In this document: in pieces, positions 12,600 through 25,500 of the stretch | How positions within the stretch are numbered: position 1 is the stretch's first letter | Layout of the letters: every line of letters starts with the position of its first letter | DNA from: Rhodeus uyekii | Lineage: Eukaryota; Chordata; Actinopteri; Cypriniformes; Acheilognathidae | Direction of reading: 5' to 3' | Length of the DNA stretch: 64,000 bases | NCBI GenBank assembly: GCA_037043235.1 | Contig: JAWRVZ010000077.1 | Coordinates: 2,041,001 to 2,105,000 of the forward strand | Notes under the pieces: generated by a model | Databases searched by the model: none | Seen by the model: the letters and a program-made list of their open reading frames with translations, nothing else | What the model was told of the DNA's origin: nothing | Position numbers and translations under genes: made by a program

Positions 12600-12870
12600 T
12601 TCATTAAGGTCATTACTGCAAAATGTTTTTCCTTCATTTCAAAGCGGGAAACACGTGAATTAAAATGGTAGAAAATCGTCAAATTACAAATTGTGCCAGC
12701 ACCTCAATTATTTGCTTCATTTGATAATAACGTGTGGTTAATTATTCAAAGAGGTTAATTAAAACGAGGTTGATAAAACTGGAATAATGCAAGGGCTGCT
12801 AATATTTTCCCGTCTGTGTCCAACTTGCATGTTTGAGATAAATATTTTTGACAATTAAATCCTAATTAAT
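12600..12870. promoter_or_regulatory. candidate conserved non-coding element
   Basis: Non-repetitive, with many TAATTA/TTAATT cores (GTGGTTAATTATTC, GGTTAATTAAAAC, CCTAATTAAT), CACGTG (12653-12658) and CATTTGATAAT. Resembles a developmental enhancer core; not verified. Confidence 0.35.
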
Positions 12871-13539
12871 ATAAACATCAAGAAATATTAAATCAACACT
12901 CATACATTCACCCCATCATGGTCTCGGTGCTAAATGGTTTTACCACAAAATGTACAGGAATATAATTTTACTCTACATCTGACTATATCGGGAATACCTC
13001 AAGACCTTGATCTTTCGATAAAATCTTTTCATTTTAAATACAATAACAATGATCATACTCACCAACTATCCTCTCCCAAAAACTAAGCAAAGACTTAGAC
13101 TAACACAATCACTATGTAAGTGATTTTACCACGGTTAACGGGTGTAGTTATGCAGAGAGCCAAAAACCCATTTAACCTGGTCAAATACTGTAATGAGTGA
13201 CAATGACAAAAGACCCAGTGTTTAATAAATAATTACAAAATTATTCATTTTATTATTAGACAATCTAATTATAGCATGTAATTATTAAACATGGGATCTT
13301 TTGGGTTTTCACTATTACAGTTAGATTTAACAATAATTTTGTGATGATAAAATTGATGTGAAGTAGCATAAATGTACTGCATTTATACTGTGATTTAACT
13401 AATGGGCAGTCAATGGGTAGTGTGGTTATATCGGTTAAAATTGATTTAGAAAAATGTCTGGATCATTGTGTAATTTTATTATCCAAATATGCAGTTCTGA
13501 AGCACTGCAAATACTGGTCTAGTTGGTGAACAGAAAACA

Positions 13540-13840
13540 GGGAGGTAAAAGCACATGCTCAGTCCCACTGGAGCGTCTTGACGTGAGCCCTACGGGGCAT
13601 TATTATGGGACCCGGAGCGATCCTTCAGCTCCCAGCCTAACCGCCCCGCCAGTCAGCTTGTTTTATTTACTCCGAGCGCGGTGTCCGTCTCACTGATGTG
13701 TCTGCAAGGACTGGGAAAATAAAGCTGTTCGTCTTTTTATGGCTGCCGGTACTGTTTACAGCTGATGTGTCCTAACCGCCAGCCGACACTATTTATCTGT
13801 CTCCAGACGTCCGCTCACTCGCTACGATTCCCTTGTGCAA
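13540..13840. promoter_or_regulatory. candidate conserved non-coding element (GC-richer)
   Basis: A GC-richer island in AT-rich surroundings with a TGTTTAC forkhead-like core (13753-13759), CAGCTG E-box (13760-13765), TTATCTG and TTTTTATGG sites. No repeat seen. Pattern-based inference. Confidence 0.25.
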
Positions 13841-16800
13841 TATTTCACCTCGAAAGTCCATTCCTCAGCTGAAGTGTGTAGGCACATGTGTAAAGGGTTT
13901 GCCGGCTGAATATCTACACACTTAAAAGGACATTCAGGTAATTGTGGTTGCAAACACCAACATAAAATGGACAGTAAAATGTTAACAATCTTTCTAGCAG
14001 TGATTGTTAAGGCAAATATTATCCTATTGCAGAAGTATAAAACTTTTGACTTGTAACTCAATTGTACTACCAATATCTTATGATTCACAATTTGCTATTT
14101 TTGACTAGAAGACAATAAGTTTGGTTAAAAAACTCAAGCTCAGATTAAAAAAGAAAGAATCTGAGATATGTTTAGGGAGGAGAATGTTATTGAAACGTCT
14201 TTTCACTTGCGCCACTTTAGAACCACCAAGCAACGACTTCATAACCATCCCGAAAACCCTAGCAACAACATGGCAACACCCTCCCATCCAGCCAAACAAG
14301 TTTGGAACAGGCACATTTTCTTCTGGAAAATAACAGTAATAAAATGACAAAATAATTCTATAAAAAGTTCAAATATTTTAATAATAATTACTAGTTATTA
14401 ATATATAAATATGAAAAAATAATGATCCTTTTTTTCGTGATCTCTCACTATATGAAAACACACTGTGTATATAGTTTTCCAACAAAAGCATCATGAAACA
14501 GTTTTTCCATTTCCACTCCCATCTCCAGTTAGTTGAAACTGACCGGGTTTTTCGCCAAAAATATTTTCATCATGGGCTGGCAGCACCCTTTCATGCTTTC
14601 TCCTGCAGAGTTCATATAGACATGCTTGGTTTAAACCACCTTATTAAAGAAAATAAAAAAATAAAAAGAGGATTGCAGGAGCAGGGTGTGCGTGCATGAG
14701 AGAGAAAACGAGAAAAAAAGAAAAGAAAGATGCTAGGGCCTGTAGTAAATCCTGACACTTCCACGCACACTTGAATTTCGTTTCAAACACTTGTCTTTCC
14801 GTACCATAATAGATGTCAGCTCCTCTGATGTCGCACTAGCAGGAGGCAGAATAAGGTCTCACTCTTGTGCGTTTTGAAGCTATCAGTCGACGCGACTCTG
14901 TTGTGCCACATCAAAGAGGGGAGACACCGCATCACCTGCTGCGCTCTGAGCGAAGTATCTTCAAATCAGTTGTCCAAGACATTTCCCCCTATTAGTGCTC
15001 CACTCCCACACAGGCTTAAAGACGCAGACGGGCCCCTTTTGGTGCTAAGCGGGCCTCTGTGTTACAGCTGATGGATCATACAGCCTAGCTGCTTTTATTA
15101 TGCCGTGTGATGACATGTCCGTCAGAGGCGAGAAAAGAGGCTGGGGATGGAGACGCAAGCTGGTACGCAACTAATAAACAAAACCGTACTAGTGTTCTCC
15201 CAGCCACTGCTGAGTGTGTTTGAAAATGTCATGTTTACAGAAAACAGAGAAGAACAAGAAAAATGCATTATTATTACAGCTAAAATGCAGGAAGCTGGTC
15301 AAGACTTCCATATATATTTGTTATTTATACACATACATACACACACATTATATATGACGTGCTTTTAAAATATTGAAGCTCACATGGGTGACACGGGTCC
15401 AAGAAGCCTGTGATGTTTTCTGATCTATTTCCACAGCTCTTCCCATTAATTGAAGGTCTCTTCCTCACAGTATATCTATCTCTATAAATGCAAAATAATT
15501 TAAAAAAGTAAAAAAAATTATCAAATTAAAAACTGCAAATAAAATAAAAAATATTTCAGGAAAGCCTGAAATACACACACAAATAAAAATAAATCCAAAA
15601 ATTAAATTAAAATAAATTAAATAAAATAACCAGGTTAGATGGTGATCTTGATTTCAGGAAAGCTGGAGATTTGTAAATGCATTAAAAAACACACACACAC
15701 TAAAAAAACTATTATTTTGTTATTATTATTACACCTTAAGTATGTGTTTGTCTACAATGGAAGTGAGGTGTCTATGGATATATACTATAGGTATGCATAC
15801 AGATGCAAGACTCAAGGGTATCTGTTTGCCTGTGCGTGTGTGTTTGTGTATTTCCTGAAAGCATGTGGGTACTGGAGCTGTGTGTTTTGGGGGTGAGTGT
15901 AATCTGAGTAGATCATGTTTTCCAGACCTCAGATGAAGAAAAACAGCTCTGGCAGTCTGCCGTTTCATCTCCTGCACTGGGGTCCAAAACAAAGAGAAGA
16001 TGATTGATTGGATGATGAATAATTTAGGGGCAGAGAGCTGTGGGACGAGCAGCACAAGCGTGAGGCTGCCCCGTTCCTGGTCTCTCCTTAAAGATCACAT
16101 TACAAGAAAAAGTTGCCCCTGATTATGCTAATGCGTGTCACTGTTCATTTGCTAAACTGATATATGGAAAGCGAAGGAAGCCAAAACAGAGTGGCACACT
16201 GGGAGAAAAGGAAACGGAGGATCCCTGTGTAGCCCAACATGAACTTCCAGTTGATGTAGTGCAGGGAGGATTCAGTGTACCTGCTCATACTCAAACAGAA
16301 TCCATTCCTACAGATCTTTAGGCTGAGGTGGCCTCTTCATTACATTATCTCTGTAATGTTAGAACATATTTAATGAACATGCAACACAGCACACGGAATG
16401 AGCATAGATGTAAATTAGCACTTCCTTAAAAAAAACAGCACCTCTCAGTAGGGAACAGTCACAGAAACTGGTTAAACACCATCCCCCTTTGCAGTTACAC
16501 AACTGACCACAGGGGGCGCTGATGTTACAGCCACACAAAATGAAGAGGAGATACACACAAGGCTTTTTTTTCCAATATCAACTCTCATGAAATTTCATTT
16601 GGATTGTAAATGTACAGTAATTTACTGCCATAAATGTGTAATAGGCCCCTGAATCCACTGACATTGTGCTGGCTAATCAACTCATTTAAAAAATGAATGG
16701 AGATCTATTAAGAAAGAACTCAGTATTTAGCATGGTTAAAAACTGACTTTTTGGTGAAAAACAAAGGAACTTTTTTGGGGAGAATTTTTGGTGCTGTTCT

Positions 16801-18084
16801 CATTTCATATTTTAATCTAACACCCTAACCTTAGTTCTAAATTAATAACACCATTTCAAATCAGACTTTTTCAAAAATTTGATTTTGAAGACTTTAATTT
16901 TAATAGCATTCGCTATGTTTAAAAATTAAAAAAAGACTTTGGAAAAGGATTGTGCACTACAGTTTTTTTTAATTATTATTTCAAAAGACACATAATTAGA
17001 TATACATACATACACATATTCCAATCTGCATTTCTTTCATTTAGATTAAACTAACAAAAAAAAAGAAGTTAAGTTTAAAACAAAAAAGGGAAGAACGATA
17101 TAACTTCACTACACATTGATGAAAAACCACTATGCTAATATCCCAAGAGGCAATCCAGAGTAAAAACATGTAATCAAATTGAATTTCAATTTTGAGACCA
17201 AGTGGTGTGTAATGGAAAGATTGCTGGATGCAAATCACCTGCGCTTCTAGTCAGAAATCAAGTGGCGTGTGCATGCGTGAGTGTGTGTGAGAGTGAGGGT
17301 ATAATTCACCCCCTGGTAAGAGTAAATTCAGAACGGTGAGGGTGAATCAGTGTCAAGGCGAATGATTGAGCCCCTCTTCCTCAGATCCCGCCATCAACGT
17401 ACAAATGAACAGCTTGGAGGTGAGACAGCCGTGAGGAAGAGGCGCTATCACACCAGTCGTCATTATTCGTCTCCTCTAGTCCCTGAGAATACTGACAGCG
17501 AGGGTTCGGGAGGGGGTGGGTCGAGATGGCGTCCTGTTCGAGACTTATAATGGACTCCAGGACAGAGAGAGATGGAGTACTGACAGACTGAGGCAGTGTG
17601 ACAGGGCGCTGCTGTCTCTACTCCATCGCTCCTGTGTGGGGGACGGTGCTGGCAGGGCAGCGGTGTGTGATATGAAGTGGACGAGCATCCACACACTCGA
17701 ATGTGCTAAAAAAAACAATTTGGCTGAAGGCTCAACTATCACAGAAAAGGAGCCACTGTGTTTCTGCTTGTGTGGGGGTAAGAGTTGTAAGGTCATAGTA
17801 ATTAAGAAAAATCTGGCTTTACAGTTAGGATATCTCTGCACACCTTTAAGCCTACATTCTCTGTGCATTTCGTGCTCAAGTAATTTGGTCATTTGCGTTA
17901 TACAAAGCCCAATTTGTATGTCCACAGTCTGCACTGGGGCAAACATGTCTTTCCAAGCTCATGGCCAAAGAGTACAATATGAAAGGCGGAACAGAAGATG
18001 CAGAATGAAAGCTACCTATTCAGCTTGTATTCATTATTGAAATGTCTGGATTCTGCTGAACTCAGAAGCTAAGAGTTTAAAGTA
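13841..18084. other. gene-free sequence
   Basis: AT-rich, with A-runs and short CA tracts (for example 15340, 15680). The longest plain ORF (174 codons at 17516-18040, plus) has mixed composition, no domain and poor initiation context; not called. No RNA gene seen. Confidence 0.5.
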
Positions 18085-18300
18085 GTTTGATAAATGAAAA
18101 TCGTAAGCATTTACTCACCCTCATATCGTTCCTAACCTTTCTTTTGTGGAACACGCAACAGAAAGTTTCAGATTTAGAATGACTTACCAAAAAATGACAA
18201 ATAGAACAACAAGGTATCATAAAATCATCTAAAGTCTTAATAAAACTTTATGCAAGGTAAAAAGTCATTATTCGCTAAATGAACATTTTGAACAGATCTG
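18085..18300. mobile_element. fragment of a cyprinid-type MITE
   Basis: Contains AATGAAAATCGTAAGCATTT and ACTCACCCTCATATCGTTCC, the start of a very common cyprinid element (AAAATGAAAATT...ACTCACCCTCATGTCGTTCC as I know it). The rest fades into unrecognised sequence. The same family occurs at 59459 and 59740. Confidence 0.6.
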
Positions 18301-19686
18301 CGGATTGGCTATAAAACACTCAAAAAAGCAATTAATTTACATCAAACCTGTCGTTACGTCTCTTCGTGCGCCATATTTGAATTTTTACAAAGACAATTGA
18401 AATTTGAATGGGAGATTTAAGGAGAATAACTTAAATGAGATACTTTTACGCATAAAAAGGGTACAACTTTAGAACATTCTGAATTTAACGTACATAAAAA
18501 GATATGAAGTTGAGGTGATGTAACACCTAAAAAGTTGTTTCTTCTTGTTTAGTATCTCACATCATGCTACACCAAAAACTCATCAACTGAACCACAGTTC
18601 ATGCGGATGAAATGAAGTTTCCAGCGCAGCGGACTCTCTGAACAATCCCAGCTGCTGCTCTGTGTCACTGAACTCTCAGGTAATTTTGAGGTGAGGTCAT
18701 TTTAACCTCTGAACACACACAGGCTACAGCTGAAGCCTCTGGAAAAGGAAGAGAGGATGATTCCAGTGCCAGTGAGGTACAGTATTCTCCTGACAGGAAT
18801 GAGACTGACATCATTCAGAAACAAAGAATGAGAACACCAAACACGGAAAACAATCGGAGTAATAAAAGTTACAAGTTTTTTAATAAAAGTTTTGCCTGTT
18901 TATATCAGGAATTGAGCGTTGTAAAGTATAATCTAGTCACTAGTGTATTAATGTATGTTGGTTTAGATGCATTACCATTTCATTGAAATAGAGGTTTTCT
19001 GTTGAATTAAGCGTTTGATATTGTGTTAAAAAACACAACTATTTGGAGTAATTGAATCTATAATGAGATTTATTTGATGAAAGAATCATCTGCATTTGAT
19101 TTTCCATATTGCATTATTGTCTCTTCATGCAGCTAGTGAGTTTACTCTAAATAATACAAGAAAAAGTTAATTATCTAAAAACAATTTCATACAACATATA
19201 AATAACTGCAATTATACTTTCAAAACTGTGTTTCAAATGTTCATCACCTCAGAATTAAATTGTGAATCTTTTCCTGTAAATGTAATAATGGCTGATTTAA
19301 AAACTGATGGAATAGACAAAAATCATTTTCTAATGAAAAAATGACAACAGGCTCCAGAAATAAACACTTTTCTCATACATTTACATGTTTCTTGCAGAAT
19401 CTGTAAGGTGTCAGAAAAAGGATAAACTTGTTTTGTTTTTTGTATAATAACGACCAGAAAATTAAATCATAATGGAAATTACCCACATTATCCTTTTTAG
19501 AAGCTGATCCTTTCTTCTTGATATTGTTCATCAGCTCAAGGATTATTTTTAGTCTATCATGAGAGCTGCATTCGACTCTCTCAATTGTTCTGAGTGGCAA
19601 AGATTGATGTCAACATCATTGAGTCACTGAGGAAAGAACTCAAATGTGCAGAGCATGCTGGGAAACAAGAGTATAGGGCCTAGAGC
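18301..19686. other. gene-free sequence
   Basis: AT-rich sequence with no feature I can support. Confidence 0.5.
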
Positions 19687-20060
19687 AGGGGTGCCCGATA
19701 CATCAATCGCGAAGGTAGTGTGGGTAGATCGCATGGAATTAACAAAGCAGACTTCAGCCCATTACGTCTTCACTATGAAAAGTGTCACTTGATTTACGTA
19801 CAGGGTTAGAAGATATAAGCATTCAAAACTTACAGTCCCTAACTTACACCAGTAAGGATTTTGATGACGTCACTCTGCACTACAGCTATCAGATTTTCTG
19901 TCCAATCAAACGCTTTCTAGATTCTGAAGCCTCCCGCCTCTCGAAAATGATTCAGTGTAAATGTATTCAGTGCTTCCCATTGGGCCGAATTAAATCTGGT
20001 TTTATGTTAGTGTCACACAAATCGCTGAGCGAAGCTTCAGTCCAGTCAGCAAACATATCG
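19687..20060 (+). mobile_element. hAT-like transposon end, truncated
   Basis: Starts CAGGGGTGCCCGATAC, the CAGGG-type end of hAT elements, then ATCAATCGCGAAGGTAGTGT and GGGTAGATCGCATGG, which I recognise from a fish hAT family with internal TCGATCGCGA repeats. The matching right end (CACCCCTG) is absent downstream, so the copy is truncated or rearranged. The right boundary given is a guess. The 101-residue ORF at 19782 inside it is not recognisably transposase. Confidence 0.45.
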
Positions 20061-21334
20061 GACCCATTTGACTTCTGCAGTTATTAAGAATCGCTAAATG
20101 CAATTTGACGTTTTAAAAAGGGGGAGGAACAATTCAATATGTCCGACCCTGTGTTCCTTTTTCAGTGGAAATAACGTCAATACATTGAATGATACTGTCT
20201 TTCGAGGCACTTCAGTAGGACTTTACAAATCACGTAAGGCTTCTCTACTCAAGATAAACCAGCGACTTACCAAAAAACTACATTACAGACCAAGTGTTTG
20301 GAAAATTGTGTAAAACAGATTAATCAGGACAGTATTGTTTTTGTTCTGAACCCTCCACCCAAAAGTAACAAATGATCAAATATGTATTAAATCCAAATAT
20401 TTTAGAACAAAATAATGCATGAAGACACATAAACACCAACTTCAAATTACTTGTGGAAGACACACCAAGAGACTCAAAGCGTCTTTAGAGCAGAGCGGCT
20501 GAAATACTTTAACTGTCTTCTCCTCAGTTTTTCACATGCCAGTCAAATCACCTCAGAGGCATGGGATGCGTTTGGAGCCTGTTTAAAAGGCCAGACACAT
20601 AACTATGGTTTACAACACTGTATGAGTAGGCAGAGAAAGAGAGAGAGAGAAAGAGACAAAAACACTGCCGATATTTTTGAAGCCGGCAGACGCTCCACAT
20701 GGGGATTGCGAGCGCTCATCATCTTGTTTAGAGTGCATTAGCAGGCAGCGCCTCAGTCTCCTTTGCTCTAGTTTTCTTGTTGTCGGGGTGGAGTGTCCTG
20801 AGGCGATAACAGGAGCTATCCCTCCCTCTCTTTTCATTCGCCAATACGCAGGGGCCTAATTTTCCATCAGCAAAGCATGAAATCAGCAGAGAATGCCACA
20901 CAACAAGAGTCGCTACCGCTTCACCATGTGAATTTTGGCCTGTAAATAAAGTTGAACTCCTGGGTGGAAGTAAAGTGGTCGCGTCTGCACACTTGGTTCA
21001 AACAACATCATAACAGACACTATTGTTAAAAAAAGCCTTGAACTTATCAATCATACTGCGGTTAGGGATATGAACAAACGACTGTAATACTTTACTGTGA
21101 TCGTACTTACAGTTCTCACATGGCAGATAATAAACTTGATGATAAAAAGCTATATCTAGGGGCCAGAATATTACAAATAGTTGAATGCGAGCTCCACTAG
21201 AACTACCTATTAAAATCTCCAAATGCACAACAACACCTGGAAACCAATCTAAAATTGTATAGACTAAATAACTGAAAATGTACAAAAAGTTTTGCAGTCA
21301 GTAAGTGTTTTAAATCAATCATTTAAGTCACATA
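20061..21334. other. gene-free sequence
   Basis: No feature supported apart from a short GA-rich run at 20634-20657. Confidence 0.5.
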
Positions 21335-21610
21335 CGCTTACAAAGACTGGTTTTATTTATTTAAAAAAACTATAAAAACTGTTATATTGTGAACTATTAT
21401 TACAGTTTAAAATAACATTGGTTTTTACATTTTAAAATTCAAATTATTCCTGAATTTTCAACAGTCATTATTCCAGTTTTCAGTGTCACATATATTTAAT
21501 TGATTTGTTCTTCCATTCTCATTCTGATAAGATTATTTGGTGCTAATGAAACGTGCATTATCATCATCCATGCTGAAAACAGTTTAATATTTTATGGAAA
21601 ACAAGGACAG
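21335..21610 (+). repeat. cyprinid-type interspersed repeat, copy 1 (degenerate)
   Basis: Shares in order ATATTGTGAACTATTATTAC, AGTTTAAAATAACATTGG, ATTATTCCAGTTTTCAGTGT and CATGCTGAAAACAGTTTAAT with the copies at 24415, 38270 and 53811. Class unknown; no coding capacity. Confidence 0.65.
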
Positions 21611-22199
21611 AATTGATTTTAAAATAAAAAATAAAAATATTTTACATAGACAAACATTTACCCATAGAGGAGTGTGAGGAATGTTTAAGTTTTGAAGTTG
21701 CTCCGAAAGTGAAAACTCAGAACAGAACTTTTAGAGAACAAATACATCTCTTTTCTTTTCATTTGAACTCACAGACGTGGTACTTGTGCCACTTTGCACT
21801 CCAGCATCTCAGACTCCAATCACAACTTTCTCTCGTCACACAAAACAACTTCCTTCATCAGAGGACAGTTATTCCAACAAACACGCACCCTAAGAGAGCT
21901 AGAACACAAGAGCTATTTCTCTGTGCCGATCGACAAAAAACATGCAAAATAGATGACAAGAACACAAAAAAAGGGCACATAAACCAGAGCGCAGTTACGA
22001 TGGTTTTCCCTCTCAATAATGAATCGCCATCAGAGTAGCATCAACATGCAGAGACGAGGAAAATAAGCTTGGCTCTCTAAGAGAACAAAACTTCTATATT
22101 TAATCTGTTGAGAGCGCCTTGTGTGCAAAGTACAAAAAAACAAAATGGATCACAAGTTCTGTGGCATGCAAATTGCATCCCGGATACACTCTGAGCTTA

Positions 22200-22480
22200 G
22201 CTGGCCTTGTCTTTGTGATTGACAGGATATTTTTTTTAAATGTGCAGATTATAAATATTTATAATTGGGTTGATATCAGCGCAGCTGAGTTGCCAACTGC
22301 ATCTATTGAACTAAGGGAGGCAAGGAGACAGCGCTGTAAATCTTAGAGCACAATATGGCATGCAGATGGCATGGCACGCTGATAAATAAGCCTAGCTTTT
22401 GAGCGCTGCCACTTTTTTCCGCGAGTTAATGAGTGGAGCTATTTCAGTTTGGAGCTGTCAGAGCTGACGTGCGGTGCGGT
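22200..22480. promoter_or_regulatory. candidate conserved non-coding element
   Basis: Unique sequence with ATAAATATTTATAATTGG, CAGCTG, CAGATGGCATGGCACGCTGA and TGATAAATAAGCC. Inferred from the look of the sequence only. Confidence 0.25.
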
Positions 22481-22726
22481 CCTCTGCGGACTGCGCACGG
22501 CTCCTTGGGTTCAGGGTGAAGTCAACAGGAGCTCTCCGGTTCTCGTGTAATGGGAGGTGACATTGAAACGAATACAGGAGATGGCAGGGAAACATTTGGA
22601 ACCAAGCGCAAAAGAACCCGATCCAGAACCTAAGAACGTCACTCAAAAGCATCTGAGAGCAAAGGAAGCGGCACTATGTCCGTTTCTGCACAGCTGTCGT
22701 GCACATTTTACCCCAGACTGTATATA

Positions 22727-22764
22727 TCAGGCAATACACATATATATATATATATATTGCCTGA
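22727..22764. repeat. short perfect hairpin around an (AT)n loop
   Basis: TCAGGCAATA (22727-22736) and its exact complement TATTGCCTGA (22755-22764) flank an 18-nt CA/TA loop, so most of the loop can pair too. Could be a cruciform or a small transcribed hairpin; no function shown. Confidence 0.8.
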
Positions 22765-24414
22765 CAGGGGCGACTCCCTCGTTTTTCCTGCCGTACACCC
22801 TCGACAGAGCCATCCAACATCAACATCCCCTCTTCAAAAAGGAGCTCCAAGCCTCCTCTGCTCCTCAGAGTATTGCGGCGGAGTAAATCTCCACACACTG
22901 GGCACTATTCTTCTAGAAAGGGCTTCAGGGTGAGGAATTTGGACACAGCCACAATGGCTTCATTATTCTTCTGTTGCTTAGCCCGCTGAGAGTCTAAAAC
23001 GACTCTCTCTGGACTGCTGTCAGCCTTCCCCGTCTGCCTCGACAGACACAGAGAGAAAGAAGGGAGGGAAAGAGAGCAAGTAGACTGATATGACGCCATG
23101 TCCGAGACGCAAACATTTTGCCTCTCTGCAGAGGGCTAGCGTTTGACAACTAGGTCACCTAAAGGTTTGCTGGAATATCTCTGCTTAGTGTTTTCCATTA
23201 ATAATACCACAGAATATTAAAGCTTAGACTCAAAACTACAGCATGAACCATCTTGGAGTTTTTTGATGCTATGGGAATTGCTTCGGTTGAGAAGCTGCGG
23301 TTGTGATTTCAGCGATACGGTCATGTGTGGCCTCGGCGGTCGTATTGAACTCAAATCTACTGAAGCTCGGCGAATCTGAAATAGCCGCCCGTCTTTGATT
23401 GCTTTGTGGCGTGTGGGCTCATATCTCAGCGTATCATGAGCTCCTTCAGCCTAGGATCAAACGTGAAACACAGGCTACACCACAAACTGAGTCCTGCATA
23501 AACTTGTCTGCATTGAGGGTAGGCCTGCACACCTTCTCCTGTGCAGTATTAAAAAGAAAAAACAATAGGCACAACTTTGGGCCCATTGCTGCCAACTTTG
23601 ACAATAAGCCAGAGACATTAGCGCACAAGTTGCAACCAACTGTAAATCTGTGCCAGCAAATTGCAAACAAACAAAACTAAATCACGTTTTTCCCCTCGTC
23701 CTCTCATTCTATGCTATATTAAGTCCCACGGGGTGTTTGAATTTAAAGCAAGCATGAAATCCAAACCCTTCAAGGAGATTAAATTCAGAATCAAGCAGCC
23801 CATGTAAATGCTGTGACAACAGGGGGCTCTGTGCAATTAGTATGCTGGCTACTGCTAGTGCAATTAGACAAACCAGACAGCAAGAGCTGGGGGCCGGGGA
23901 CATCGAGGAAGGCCCGTATTTCCATTTTATTCAAGAAGACACAAGGGTGAATAAAAGTACCTGTCTTAACTTCATACACCGTAGATTTGTGAATTTTTTT
24001 CTTGGTTTATTTTCAGTTGCTATAGGGACATTTGTCAGTAAACAAGCCCAGAGCCGAGAGACTGAGAAAGACCCAGTTAGAGGAATCTCTCAGGTGGATC
24101 CATCAAAGTGGCAAGCTGTTGCACGATGAACACAATGGAAAGACCACCTAGAGGAATAAAGCGCTCTTATTTGAGGTTACATTACATAAATAAGCATGAC
24201 AAGAGCGTCCCACTGGAAATGCATGCAAACAGTTTAGATCTAAGCAAGAGGTGAAAGGAACATCTGTAAACAAAACCTGAATTCAATGGGATACAGAACG
24301 GAAAAAGAAAATCATTTAAAGTACTTGAAATGCAGTCATAAGCCCCTTTCACACAGCAAGATAAAATCACTGTAAAAAATACCAGAAAGACTTTACGGGT
24401 AAATACGTTTCCAA

Positions 24415-24636
24415 AAATGTTCAAAAGTGACAGTAAAGACATTTATAATGTTACTAAAATTGTCCATTTCAAATATTCTTTTGAAGTTTCTATTCTTCAA
24501 AGATCCTGAAAACAATGTATCAGTTGGGTCAGGTTTCCAACATTGATAATAACAATAGTAATAATTTCTTAAGCACCAAATCAGCATATTTCTGAAGAAT
24601 CAAATCACCGGTTGCTGAAAATGTAGCTTTGCTATC
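24415..24636 (-). repeat. cyprinid-type interspersed repeat, copy 2, 3'-side part (interrupted)
   Basis: On the plus strand it reads CAAAAGTGACAGTAAAGACA, ACCAAATCAGCATATTTCTG and GCTGAAAATGTAGCTTTGC, the antisense of the family. The sequence stops at CTATC and resumes at CCATCAC after 767 bp (25404), where the family would be expected to read CTTTGCCATCAC without a break. Confidence 0.7.
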
Positions 24637-25403
24637 TGTCACAGGGAGACTGTGACTGTAACTATTTTTATAAAGAGACTCTTACAGGTATGGGACTTAA
24701 CTCTTATAAACCTGGTCATTATTAAGTGCCACCATTTTGAAGGGCTTAATTCCCGCCAATAGAAGGCACAATTAATTTGTTCTCAGGAATGAGGGGGACC
24801 TTCTTGGTAACCTGTTTGATTCTTATTTAAAACGGTTAAATGTTAATTATTGTATTATTGTTTGTTTTTCGTTTCAAATGTTTAGCTGTTTTGCATTATG
24901 ACGATGACTTGTATATTGATTATTGGGTGAATGCCTGTCTTGAGTTTTATTTTTGTTTTTTGTTACCTTGTTCTAAATGGTTTAATCCAAGGGGGAGGGG
25001 CTTGGCCTTTTTAAGATGGCCTCTCAGAGCTGTGAGAAAAAGGGTGAGCGTTACTTTTAGTTTGGGTCAATTTATTGGCATTGCCGAACGTTTGGCCGAA
25101 CTGGCGGTTGAGGAGATCCCCCCCCCCCCTCCCAAGCGCTTTGAGCTCTGGAAAAGCGCTATATAAATGTAACTGATTATTATTATTGTTTGTTTGCGTA
25201 TTCCTTTTGTTTGGAACAGTGCAATTGTCAGTCATTTTTGATGCTCTCTGTAGATCTTGTTTTTACGTTGCCACTTTTTTGGACTAAACACTAATTTTTG
25301 ATTGTGAGATCACGTCGCTTCATTTTTATGCCTCCATCCGCGGGTACATTCGGAGAAAGGGGTGCTGCTGTGGACCAAAACCAATCTGAGGCCCCTTGTC
25401 ACA
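24637..25403 (+). mobile_element. solo LTR (probable), 767 bp, nested in an older repeat
   Basis: Starts TGTCACAGGG and ends CCCCTTGTCACA (TG...CA termini). Flanked by CTATC (24632-24636) and CCATC (25404-25408), a 5-bp target duplication with one change. Removing it rejoins two halves of the interspersed repeat, which fixes both ends. Inside are GCGCTATATAAATG (25156-25169), a possible TATA box, and a C-run (25118-25129). GCGCTTTGAGCTCTGGAAAA just upstream of the TATA also resembles a fish LINE tail, so a LINE-derived origin for that part is possible. No internal retroelement genes, hence a solo LTR; the orientation is inferred from the TATA. Confidence 0.65.
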
Positions 25404-25500
25404 CCATCACATATATAAAGTAATGGTCACAATATATTAATATATTTTTTTATTTTTTAAATGCAGTCTTGATGCAGCATAAGAAAACTTTTGAAAGGAC
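25404..25500 (-). repeat. cyprinid-type interspersed repeat, copy 2, 5'-side part
   Basis: Resumes with CCATCAC and continues to AAATGCAGTCTTGATGCAGC followed by ATAAGAAAACTT, the antisense start of the family. Confidence 0.6.

Larger units (their letters stand above)
21611..24414. other. gene-free sequence
   Basis: Holds a CNE-like block (22200-22480) and a hairpin (22727-22764), listed separately. No exon recognised; ORFs in this part overlap on both strands with no domain. Confidence 0.5.

Noticed and set aside
17516..18040. 174-codon plus-strand ORF, the longest outside repeats
   Set aside because: No domain, mixed composition, an overlapping antisense ORF, and no splice or conservation support.
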